NCBI GenBank assembly: GCA_943788755.1
Contig: CALSRM010000001.1
Location: 496,001-560,000 of the forward strand
Length of the DNA stretch: 64,000 bases
Direction of reading: 5' to 3'
From: an uncultured Flavobacteriales bacterium
GTDB taxonomy: Bacteria; Bacteroidota; Bacteroidia; Flavobacteriales_D; Parvicellaceae
Both the position numbers and the translations under genes were made by a program. Positions 19,537 to 28,890 of the stretch are shown piece after piece. The stretch's first letter is position 1, and the number at the start of each line of letters is the position of its first letter. The notes under the pieces are model-generated. The model was not told the DNA's origin, did not search any database, and saw nothing but the letters and a program-made list of their open reading frames with translations.

Positions 19537-21578
19537 ATGAAGCCCATCATCTACATATCATTATTTCTTATCTCATTTAATGGAGTTTCCCAAATTTTTA
19601 GTGACGCGCAACTTTACCAAATAGATAGTTTAAACGCTGTTATTAATAATCCTAATAGCCATGATACCTCTTTAGCTGAATCATATTTGGTATTATCAGA
19701 AATTCTCTACATTTCAAATATTGACACGCTAAAATATTTATGTGAAAAATCAGAACTTATTGCCGAAAAATCACTTTTAAAAAATAATTCAGACAAAGTT
19801 CAGAAAAGCCTGAGAGAATCTTTAGCAAGAGCGCTAAACAACATAGGATATATAAACTATAGCAAAGGTAAAATAATAGAAGCCTTGGACTATTTCAGTC
19901 ATAGTCTTAAAATACAGGAGGAATTAGGTAATAAATCAGGAATAGCCAATTCTTTTAACAACATAGGAGTTATCTACTATGACCAAGGCCAATTAAATGA
20001 AGCTATAGATTATTATAGTCGCAGTCTTAAAATCTATGAAGAAATAGGCAATAAAGAGGGGGCAGCCTCTTCTCTAAACAACATAGGAGCTATGCATATT
20101 GTTCAAGAACAACTAATAGAAGCCTTGGATTATTTCAGTCGTAGTCTTAAAATAGAAGAAGAAATTGGTGATAGATCAGGAATTGCTAACTCTCTGACCA
20201 ACCTAGGGTCAATATACCTGCGCCAAGAAGAAATTGAAAAAGCTCTAATTTATTACAGTCGTAGTCTTAAAATACAAGAAGAAATTGGTGATAAATCAGG
20301 AATTGCTTCATCTTTAAACAACATAGGGACAATATACAAAAAACAAGGCAAACTTCTGGAGGCATTAGAATACGGACTAAAAAGTTTAACCATTTCCCAA
20401 GAAATAGGATCTCCGCTTAGGATAAGGCAAGCTTCTAGGTTATTAAGTATTATATATGAAAAACAAGGTAAAGGAATGAAAGCCTTTGAAATGTATAAGC
20501 TATCCATTCTTATGCGAGATAGCATTAGTAATAAAGAAACGCAACATGCAGTTGTTCAGCAACAAGCTTTATACGAGAATGAAAAAAATAAGACGATTGA
20601 TGATGCTGAGCATGATAAGGTATTAGCTATAGAACAAGAAAAAAAAGCAAAACAAGAAGTAATTATCTTTTCCATAGCTGCTGGATTGTGTTTGGTAGCT
20701 ATATTCTTAGTCTTTATGCTGAGCAGGTTGAAAGTAACAAGAAAGCAGAAATATATAATTGAGCAGCAAAAAGTAAAAGTAGAACAACAGAAAGAAGAGA
20801 CAGAATTGGCACACTATGAGCTAGAAGAAAAGAATCAAGAAATATTAGACTCTATAATTTATGCGAAGCGTATTCAATCCGCCATATTACCTCAAATGAA
20901 AGTGGTAAAAGAATACTTAAAGGAAAGCTTTATAGTATATAAACCTAAAGATGTGGTAGCAGGAGATTTCTATTGGATGGAGCAGAAGAATGATAAAGTA
21001 TTGTTTGCAGCAGCAGATTGTACTGGACACGGAGTGCCTGGAGCAATGGTTAGTGTTGTTTGTAACAATGCACTCAACAGAAGTGTTAGAGAACATGGAT
21101 TAACAGATCCAGGAGAAATCCTTAACAAAACAAGAGAAATTGTTGTTGCAGAGTTTGAGAAGTCTGAAGAAGAAGTTAAGGATGGTATGGATATAGCAAT
21201 CTGTTCATTAGAAGGAATGAAATTGCAATATGCAGGAGCACACAATCCTTTATGGATCATTAGAAATGGTGAGATTATAGAAACGAAAGCCAATAAACAG
21301 CCTATCGGTCAGTTTGAAAACCCGGTGACCCTATACAACGCATAGTTTTGATTTAGAAAAAGGAGATGCTATTTACATCTTCTCAGATGGCTATGTAGAT
21401 CAGTTTGGTGGTGAAAGGGGTAAGAAATTTAAAGCAAAAGCCTTTAGAGAATTGCTGCTAAGCATTCAAGATAAAGCCTATGGAAGAACAAAAGAAAACC
21501 ATTGATGAAACCTTTGAAACTTGGAAAGGCGACTTAGAGCAAATTGATGATGTTTGTGTTATTGGGGTTAGGGTTTAA
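19537..21578 (+). pseudogene. Second TPR - TM - SpoIIE/PP2C phosphatase paralogue, disrupted by two apparent +1 frameshifts near the C-terminus
   Basis: Intact 602-aa ORF to 21345. Compared with the paralogue, extra bases occur in cccggtgaccctat (about 21325) and in gataaagcctatgg (about 21475); the paralogue-like frame resumes to TAA at 21576-21578. Confidence 0.75.
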
Positions 21579-21668
21579 AACAAAGCAATCATTTTGATGT
21601 GGCCAATTGAAGAACAAAATAGTTGCCATATTTTTATTTATTATAATAATTATTAAATTATTTTTCTA

Positions 21669-21676
21669 TAGATTTG
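21669..21676 (+). promoter_or_regulatory. Putative his operon -7 element TAGATTTG (Bacteroidota TAnnTTTG)
   Basis: Exact match to TAnnTTTG, 16 nt upstream of the leader-peptide ATG; no clear -33 TTG seen. Confidence 0.45.
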
Positions 21677-21691
21677 TATCAAGATTATAAA

Positions 21692-21754
21692 ATGAATTTA
21701 AAGAAATTACATCATCATCATTTTTACAATTGCTCTCAGGCAAGTGGAAAATGA
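21692..21754 (+). CDS. hisL: Histidine leader peptide MNLKKLHHHHFYNCSQASGK
   Basis: ATG AAT TTA AAG AAA TTA CAT CAT CAT CAT TTT TAC AAT TGC TCT CAG GCA AGT GGA AAA TGA immediately upstream of hisG; followed by a strong terminator. Confidence 0.85.
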   Translation: MNLKKLHHHHFYNCSQASGK

Positions 21755-21779
21755 TATATGTATAGTTAATATATTTCAA

Positions 21780-21816
21780 AACCCGTCTGAGTAAATCAGG
21801 CGGGTTTTTTGTTTTA
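21780..21816 (+). terminator. Intrinsic terminator of the his attenuator
   Basis: AACCCGTCTGA-gtaaa-TCAGGCGGGTT (11 bp, one G.U) followed by TTTTGTTTT, between the leader peptide and hisG. Confidence 0.9.
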
Positions 21817-21859
21817 ATCAATCCGTTCAAAGGTTTACTCAGATCACAAAACATAAAAA

Positions 21860-22717
21860 ATGAGTAAACTAAAAATTGCAATACAAAAAAGTGGAAGACT
21901 AAATCAAGACTCTCTCCAACTATTAAAAGATTGTGGTATTTCTATTGATAACGGTAAGGATCAACTAAAGGTAACTGCACCAAATTTTCCTCTAGAGATT
22001 TTATACTTAAGAAATGCTGATATCCCACAATATCTAGAAGACGGGGTTGTGGATGTTGCTATTATTGGAGAAAACCTTCTAATTGAAAAACAGAAAAATA
22101 TTGAGATAATTCAAAGGTTAGGATTTTCTAAATGCAGAGTTTCATTGGCCATTCCAAAAGAAATTGAGTATGATTCAATAACTTATTTTGAAGGAAAAAA
22201 AATAGCAACTTCTTATCCAAATACACTTCTAAATTTCTTAAACAAAAATCAGGTCAATGCTGAAATACATGCTATTTCAGGTTCGGTTGAAATTGCCCCA
22301 AATATTGGTCTTGCAGATGGTATTTGCGATATTGTAAGTTCTGGAAGTACATTATTTAAAAATGGATTAAAAGAAATTCAAGTAATGTTAAGGTCAGAAG
22401 CTGTATTGGCAAAGTCTCCAAATATTGGGCTCAAACAAAAAGAAATACTAGATAAATTACTTTTTAGAATGAAAGCTGTTCTGAAGGCGAAAAACACCAA
22501 ATATATTTTAATGAACCTTCCAAACACGAAAATTGAAGAGGTGAGTAGAATATTACCTGTTTTAAAAAGCCCTACGGTTCTTCCATTAGCAAAAGAAGGA
22601 TGGAGTTCATTACACAGCGTAATAGACGAAACCAAATTTTGGGATGTAATAGATGAATTAAAAAATGCGGGAGCAGAAGGAATTTTAATTGTTCCCATAG
22701 ATAAAATGGTATCGTAA
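21860..22717 (+). CDS. hisG: ATP phosphoribosyltransferase
   Basis: LKIAIQKSGRLNQDS...DGICDIVSSGSTL; first gene of the his operon. Confidence 0.97.
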   Translation: MSKLKIAIQKSGRLNQDSLQLLKDCGISIDNGKDQLKVTAPNFPLEILYLRNADIPQYLEDGVVDVAIIGENLLIEKQKNIEIIQRLGFSKCRVSLAIPKEIEYDSITYFEGKKIATSYPNTLLNFLNKNQVNAEIHAISGSVEIAPNIGLADGICDIVSSGSTLFKNGLKEIQVMLRSEAVLAKSPNIGLKQKEILDKLLFRMKAVLKAKNTKYILMNLPNTKIEEVSRILPVLKSPTVLPLAKEGWSSLHSVIDETKFWDVIDELKNAGAEGILIVPIDKMVS

Positions 22718-23997
22718 TGGAATTATTTAAGAATATTAAACAAAAAGATTGGTCCACAATGGTTAGTCGACCAACTATTGATAAAGAACAGCTGGATCAG
22801 ATTGTAAACACAATATTAAAAAATGTTAAAGAAGATGGAGACAATGCGTTAAGAGCTTATACACAGAAATTTGACAATGTAGATTTAGCTGAATTTTTAG
22901 TTTCAGAAGCAGAAATACAAAAAGCAAAAAAACTTGTTTCAAAAGAACTTATGCAAGCTATCAATATAGCTAAACAGAATATTGAAAAATTTCATAAATC
23001 TCAATTCATAGATGAGAAGGTTATAGAAACCTCTGTTGGTGTAGAATGTTGGAGAAAATCAGTTGCTATTGAAAAAGTTGGACTATACATTCCAGGAGGC
23101 TCGGCACCCTTATTCTCAACAGTACTAATGCTTGGTGTTCCAGCTAAATTAGCTAATTGCGAAGAGGTTGTATTGTGCACACCATCTAACGATCAAGGAG
23201 AAATAAATCCAGCAATATTGTATACAGCTAACTTAATTGGTATTACTAAGATATATAAAGTAGGGGGAGCTCAAGCAGTCGCGGCTATGGCGTATGGAAC
23301 TGAAACAATTCCACAAGTTTATAAAATTTTTGGACCCGGTAATCAATTTGTAACTAAAGCCAAAGAGTTAGTTCAACAAAGTGGGATTAGTATAGATATG
23401 CCAGCAGGACCAAGTGAAGTATTAGTTATTGCGGATAAAACTGGGAATCCAGAATACATTGCTGCCGATTTATTGTCTCAAGCTGAACATGGCGCAGACA
23501 GTCAAGTAATTTTACTATCGGACTGCGAAAATATTTTGACACAAACCTTAATTCAATTAGAGAAACAAGTTCTTTTATTACCTAGATCTGAAACGGCAAA
23601 AAAAGCCTTATCCAATAGTAAAGCCTTTCTTTTAAATAATATGGAAGACTGTATGGACTTTAGCAATCTCTATGCACCAGAACACCTAATTATAGCTTCA
23701 AACGATGCTTCCAAATATATTGATAAGGTAATTAATGCAGGTTCTGTGTTTCTGGGTAACTACAGTTGTGAGAGTGCTGGAGATTACGCTAGCGGAACTA
23801 ATCATACCTTGCCAACTAATGGATACGCTAGAAATTACAGTGGTGTTTCCTTAGATAGTTTTCAAAAGAAAATCACTTTTCAAAAAATAAGCAAAGAAGG
23901 AATTCAAGCAATTGGACCTTCAATTGAAATAATGGCAGAATCAGAGCAATTATTTGCGCACAAAAATGCCGTAACTCTCAGATTAAAAGATGTATAA
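22717..23997 (+). CDS. hisD: histidinol dehydrogenase
   Basis: VGLYIPGGSAPLFSTVLM, GPGNQFVTKAK, GPSEVLVIAD. Confidence 0.98.
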   Translation: MELFKNIKQKDWSTMVSRPTIDKEQLDQIVNTILKNVKEDGDNALRAYTQKFDNVDLAEFLVSEAEIQKAKKLVSKELMQAINIAKQNIEKFHKSQFIDEKVIETSVGVECWRKSVAIEKVGLYIPGGSAPLFSTVLMLGVPAKLANCEEVVLCTPSNDQGEINPAILYTANLIGITKIYKVGGAQAVAAMAYGTETIPQVYKIFGPGNQFVTKAKELVQQSGISIDMPAGPSEVLVIADKTGNPEYIAADLLSQAEHGADSQVILLSDCENILTQTLIQLEKQVLLLPRSETAKKALSNSKAFLLNNMEDCMDFSNLYAPEHLIIASNDASKYIDKVINAGSVFLGNYSCESAGDYASGTNHTLPTNGYARNYSGVSLDSFQKKITFQKISKEGIQAIGPSIEIMAESEQLFAHKNAVTLRLKDV

Positions 23998-25024
23998 AAT
24001 GTTTAAATTAGAAAATATAATTCGAAAAAACATAATTGACTTAACTCCCTATTCATCGGCAAGAGAAGAATTTAAGGAAGAGGCAACTATCTTGCTGGAT
24101 GCAAATGAAAATCCATTTGAAACAGCACTCAATCGCTATCCTGATCCTTTTCAAACAGCATTGAAACAAGAACTTTCAATTATCAAAAGAGTAGAAACCA
24201 ATCAGATTTTTGTTGGAAATGGCAGCGATGAAGCTATAGATCTTTTATTTAGAGCTTTTTGCGAGCCAGGGAAGGATAAGTCGTATGTTTTTCCTCCCAC
24301 ATACGGAATGTATGAAGTGTCAGCAAAAATCAACAATATTGAAACTGTTAAGATCAACCTAAAGCCAGATTTTCAACTCCCTGATAAAAGCGATTTTATT
24401 GAAAAAATAGATTCTGCCGGTTTACTTTTTATATGTTCACCTAACAACCCAACAGGAAATACTTATCCTTTAAATGCTATAAACGAAATAGCATCTGCGT
24501 TTTCAGGTTTAGTAATTGTTGATGAAGCATATATTGATTTCTCAAGTTCAGAAAGTGCCATTTCGTTGCTCAGCGAATTACCTAATCTAGTTGTGCTCAA
24601 TACCTTAAGTAAGGCTTATGGTTTAGCTGGATTACGCTTAGGGATGGCTTTTGCAAGTAAAGAGGTTATTGCTGTACTTAATAAAATAAAACCGCCATAC
24701 AATGTGAATTCAATTAGTCAGATTGAAGGGCTAAAAGCTTTAAAGAACACTAAGAAATTTTTGAGCCAAATTGATGTATTAAAATCAGAAAGAAATTTAT
24801 TGACTAAGGCTTTGTCTGCAATTCCTTCTGTAATTAAGGTTTATCCATCAGAGGCTAACTTTTTACTTATTGAATTTGACCAATCAGATAAAATATTTGT
24901 TTCATTGAAATCTAAAGGTATTATAGTTAGAAACCGAACAAGGGATGTTAAAAACTGCTTAAGAATTACGGTTGGCACTCCACAACAAAATAGAATATTA
25001 ATCAAGGCTATTAAAGAGATTTAA
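23990..25024 (+). CDS. hisC: histidinol-phosphate aminotransferase
   Basis: [29 protein letters not shown]. Confidence 0.97.
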   Translation: MYKMFKLENIIRKNIIDLTPYSSAREEFKEEATILLDANENPFETALNRYPDPFQTALKQELSIIKRVETNQIFVGNGSDEAIDLLFRAFCEPGKDKSYVFPPTYGMYEVSAKINNIETVKINLKPDFQLPDKSDFIEKIDSAGLLFICSPNNPTGNTYPLNAINEIASAFSGLVIVDEAYIDFSSSESAISLLSELPNLVVLNTLSKAYGLAGLRLGMAFASKEVIAVLNKIKPPYNVNSISQIEGLKALKNTKKFLSQIDVLKSERNLLTKALSAIPSVIKVYPSEANFLLIEFDQSDKIFVSLKSKGIIVRNRTRDVKNCLRITVGTPQQNRILIKAIKEI

Positions 25025-25026
25025 CG

Positions 25027-26115
25027 ATGAAAAAAGTATTATTTATAGATCGAGATGGAACATTGGTTATAGAACCACCATTAGACTATCAATTAGATAG
25101 TTTAGAAAAACTAGAGTATTATCCTGGAGTATTTCAGGGTCTTTCCAAAATTGTTGATGAACTAGATTATGAATTGGTAATGGTTACCAATCAAGATGGA
25201 TTAGGAACGAGTTCGTTTCCTGAGGATACTTTTTGGCCAGCGCATAACAAGATGCTTCAAGCTTTCAAAAATGAAGGTATTGAATTCAGTGAAATTTTAA
25301 TTGATAGAAGCTTTGCTGAAGAGAATGCTCCAACCAGAAAGCCAAATACAGGATTGTTAAACAAATATATTTTTGGCGATTATGACCTAGAAAACTCTTA
25401 TGTAGTTGGTGATAGAGCAACGGATATCGAATTAGCTAAAAATCTAAAAAGTAAAAGTGTTTTTATTGGAGATAGTAATGAAATGGCTACGTTGTCTACT
25501 ACTAATTGGAATGAAATCTACCAATTCTTAAAAGCAATCCCACGGAAGGTTGAAATCAATAGAAAAACTAAAGAAACGGATATAAAAGTAGAATTAAACT
25601 TGGATGGAAGTGGAAAAGGGTCTTTCAGCACTGGAATAGGTTTTTTTGACCACATGTTGGAACAAATTTCTAAACATGGAAATATAGATTTAAATATAGA
25701 TGTAAAAGGAGATTTAGAGATTGATGAGCACCATACTATAGAGGATGTTGCGCTTACTTTAGGAGATGCATTCTTACAGGCTTTAGGTTCTAAAAAAGGA
25801 ATTGAACGGTATGGCTTCCTGCTGCCTATGGATGAATGTTTAGCTCAGGTTGCAATTGATTTCGGAGGTAGGCCTTGGCTAGTTTGGGAGGCCAATTTTG
25901 AAAGAGAAATGATTGGAGAAATGCCTACTGAAATGTTTATGCACTTTTTTAAATCGTTTACGGATGCTGCAAAATGTAATTTGAATATTAAAGCAGAGGG
26001 CGAAAATGAACACCACAAAATAGAAGCAATATTTAAAGCTTTTGCAAAAGCAATTAAAATGGCTAAGATGAAAACAGAAAATTATTCAATACCTAGTACA
26101 AAAGGCATATTATGA
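25027..26115 (+). CDS. hisB: bifunctional histidinol-phosphatase/imidazoleglycerol-phosphate dehydratase
   Basis: N-terminal HAD motif [14 protein letters not shown]-terminal [20 protein letters not shown]. Confidence 0.98.
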   Translation: MKKVLFIDRDGTLVIEPPLDYQLDSLEKLEYYPGVFQGLSKIVDELDYELVMVTNQDGLGTSSFPEDTFWPAHNKMLQAFKNEGIEFSEILIDRSFAEENAPTRKPNTGLLNKYIFGDYDLENSYVVGDRATDIELAKNLKSKSVFIGDSNEMATLSTTNWNEIYQFLKAIPRKVEINRKTKETDIKVELNLDGSGKGSFSTGIGFFDHMLEQISKHGNIDLNIDVKGDLEIDEHHTIEDVALTLGDAFLQALGSKKGIERYGFLLPMDECLAQVAIDFGGRPWLVWEANFEREMIGEMPTEMFMHFFKSFTDAAKCNLNIKAEGENEHHKIEAIFKAFAKAIKMAKMKTENYSIPSTKGIL

Positions 26116-26690
26116 TTGCAATTATAAAATACAATGCAGGAAATATTAGTTCGGTGAAGAATGCACTAACTCGCTTGGGCTATGAAAGCATAATCACTAG
26201 CGATTCAGAGGAGATATTAAATGCCGACAAGGTTATTTTTCCGGGAGTAGGTCAAGCTAGTTCAGCTATGAAATACTTAAATGAACGCAACTTAGATAAG
26301 ACAATTTTATCCATTAAAAAGCCAATGCTTGGAATTTGCTTAGGTCAGCAGTTAATGTGCGCGTATTCTGAAGAAGGAAGTACCCAATGTTTAGGGATTT
26401 TTAACACAAAAGTGAAGAAATTCCCTAATACAGAATTGGTTCCTCATATGGGCTGGAATAACTTCTCTAAAGTAAAAGGCGAACTTTTTAATGGTTTAGA
26501 GAATACCAATAACGTTTATTTTGTCCACAGTTATTATGCAGAGGTAAATGAGCAAACAACTGCAGTTTGCGATTATATAAAACCTTTTAGTGCAGCAATG
26601 CAAAAAGATAATTTTTATGCAACTCAATTTCATCCAGAGAAATCGGCTGATATTGGTGAACAAATACTTAAAAACTTTCTGGACTTATGA
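26112..26690 (+). CDS. hisH: imidazole glycerol phosphate synthase subunit HisH
   Basis: [12 protein letters not shown] class I amidotransferase, FHPEKS. Confidence 0.98.
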   Translation: MIAIIKYNAGNISSVKNALTRLGYESIITSDSEEILNADKVIFPGVGQASSAMKYLNERNLDKTILSIKKPMLGICLGQQLMCAYSEEGSTQCLGIFNTKVKKFPNTELVPHMGWNNFSKVKGELFNGLENTNNVYFVHSYYAEVNEQTTAVCDYIKPFSAAMQKDNFYATQFHPEKSADIGEQILKNFLDL

Positions 26691-27400
26691 GAATTATACC
26701 GGCAATAGATATAATAGATGGTAACTGCGTGCGGCTTTCTAAAGGAGATTACAGCACTAAAAAAGTCTACAATGAAAACCCATTAGAAGTAGCTAAAGAA
26801 TTTGAAGATAATGGTGTTAAATTCTTACATGTAGTAGATTTAGATGGAGCAAAATCGAAACATATTGTGAATTATAAAATACTTGAGTTAATTGCATCTA
26901 AAACGAATCTTCAAATAGATTTTGGCGGAGGCATAAAAACAAATAAAGATGTTGAAATTGCTTTTAACAGTGGTGCTTCACAAATTACAGGAGGCAGCAT
27001 AGCGGCTACTAATTCAAATTTGTTTTTGCAGTGGTTGGATAGATATGGCTCTGATAAAATCATTTTAGGTGCAGATTGCAGTAATCGGAAAATTTCAACG
27101 AATGGATGGTTGGAAAAATCTGATATTGATGTTGTTTATTTCATCAAAGAGTACGAATCAAAAGGGGTAAAGAATGTTATCTGCACAGATATAGCTAAAG
27201 ATGGAATGTTGGAAGGCACCTCTAATCAACTTTATAAAGAAATTATGAGCGATTCCTCTGTTAATTTGATTGCAAGCGGTGGAGTATCGAGCATGGATGA
27301 TTTATATCAACTTATCGAATTGGGGTGTGAAGGTGCTATTTTGGGTAAAGCCATATATGAAGGAAAGATAACATTAAAACAACTGCAAGAATTATGTTAA
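26687..27400 (+). CDS. hisA: phosphoribosylformimino-5-aminoimidazole carboxamide ribotide isomerase
   Basis: [21 protein letters not shown]; operon context. Confidence 0.98.
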   Translation: MRIIPAIDIIDGNCVRLSKGDYSTKKVYNENPLEVAKEFEDNGVKFLHVVDLDGAKSKHIVNYKILELIASKTNLQIDFGGGIKTNKDVEIAFNSGASQITGGSIAATNSNLFLQWLDRYGSDKIILGADCSNRKISTNGWLEKSDIDVVYFIKEYESKGVKNVICTDIAKDGMLEGTSNQLYKEIMSDSSVNLIASGGVSSMDDLYQLIELGCEGAILGKAIYEGKITLKQLQELC

Positions 27401-28146
27401 AAAAGAGAATTATACCCTGCCTAGATATTAAAGATGGTAGAACTGTCAAAGGAATTAATTTCGTAGGAATTAGAGATGCAGGAGATCCAATTGAATTAGC
27501 AAAAAATTATGTAAAACAAGGTGCGGATGAACTGGTGTTTTTAGACATAACCGCAACAATAGAGAATCGATCCACTTTAATTGATTTGGTGAAAAGAATC
27601 GCCAAAGAAATTAATATTCCATTTACTGTTGGTGGAGGGATATCCTCTGTTGAAGATGTGAGCAAATTAATAGAAGCCGGAGCTGATAAAGTAAGTATAA
27701 ATTCCTCAGCGGTAAAGCGACCTGAATTAATTACGGAAATAGCAGAGAAATTTGGTAGTCAGTGTGTAGTAGTTGCTATTGACACTAAGTATGAAAATTC
27801 TGAGTGGAAGGTATTTGTAAATGGAGGAAGAAAGTTTACAGGTTTAAATACAGTTGAATGGGCTCAGCAAGTTGAAGAGAAAGGAGCAGGCGAAATCCTT
27901 TTGACCTCAATGAATAATGATGGTACAAAAGCAGGATTTGCTATTGATATTACAAATGACGTGAGCTCTGTCGTAAATTTACCCGTTATTGCTTCAGGAG
28001 GAGCGGGACTGAAAGAACACTTTAAAAATGTATTTGAAAAGACAAAAGCAACTGGAGGATTAGCAGCAAGTATTTTTCATTACGGAACAATACCAATTCC
28101 AGAATTAAAGAATTACTTAAAAGAGCAAAAAATAGCAATACGATAG
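27394..28146 (+). CDS. hisF: imidazole glycerol phosphate synthase subunit HisF
   Basis: [21 protein letters not shown]. Confidence 0.98.
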   Translation: MLKKRIIPCLDIKDGRTVKGINFVGIRDAGDPIELAKNYVKQGADELVFLDITATIENRSTLIDLVKRIAKEINIPFTVGGGISSVEDVSKLIEAGADKVSINSSAVKRPELITEIAEKFGSQCVVVAIDTKYENSEWKVFVNGGRKFTGLNTVEWAQQVEEKGAGEILLTSMNNDGTKAGFAIDITNDVSSVVNLPVIASGGAGLKEHFKNVFEKTKATGGLAASIFHYGTIPIPELKNYLKEQKIAIR

Positions 28147-28148
28147 AT

Positions 28149-28739
28149 ATGAAAATAGATTTCAATAAAGAGGATAATGGTTTGGTACCAGTAATAGTGC
28201 AAAACAACAACACCTTACAAGTTTTAATGTTAGGATACATGAACGATATAGCTTTTCTTAAAACACAAAAAGAAAGACGTGTGACCTTCTTTAGTAGAAG
28301 TAAAAACAGGCTATGGACCAAGGGGGAGGAGTCCGGGAATTTCTTAAACGTTAATGACATCCAAATTGACTGTGACAATGACACTATTTTAATTAAAGTA
28401 ACACCTTTAGGTCCAACATGCCATAAAGGATCAACTTCTTGTTTTAGTGAAGAAACAGCTAAAGGCTTTGTCTATGAACTAGAAGAAACCATAAACCAGC
28501 GAATTGATGAAAATGATGAAAATTCTTATACGAATCAATTGTTTAGAAGAGGAATTAATAAAGTAGCCCAAAAAGTAGGAGAGGAAGCTGTAGAATTAGT
28601 TATTGAAGCAAAAGATGATGATGAAAACCTTTTTAAAAATGAGGCTGCAGATCTTATGTATCACTATCTCATCCTTCTGAAAGCAAAGGGATTTAAACTG
28701 ATAGATGTCGAAAATATTTTAAAAGATAGGGCTAAGTAA
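28149..28739 (+). CDS. hisIE: bifunctional phosphoribosyl-AMP cyclohydrolase/phosphoribosyl-ATP pyrophosphatase
   Basis: VTFFSRSKNRLWTKGEESGNFL plus C-terminal KVGEEAVELVIEAK. Confidence 0.97.
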   Translation: MKIDFNKEDNGLVPVIVQNNNTLQVLMLGYMNDIAFLKTQKERRVTFFSRSKNRLWTKGEESGNFLNVNDIQIDCDNDTILIKVTPLGPTCHKGSTSCFSEETAKGFVYELEETINQRIDENDENSYTNQLFRRGINKVAQKVGEEAVELVIEAKDDDENLFKNEAADLMYHYLILLKAKGFKLIDVENILKDRAK

Positions 28740-28890
28740 ACTCTTTAAAAATCAGATAGGTTTTAACCAGAGACAACTAATATATGCATATTCCGTCATA
28801 AAGTTATTGCGATTCAATTTATTAATACACAGGAAATAAAGAATATCAATGGCATAATCAATATATTTGATTCGATTTACATAGAATATT

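Noticed and set aside
21860-28739. Unusual his gene order or fusions
   Set aside because: hisG-D-C-B-H-A-F-IE with bifunctional HisB and HisIE is a normal arrangement; only the leader is notable.
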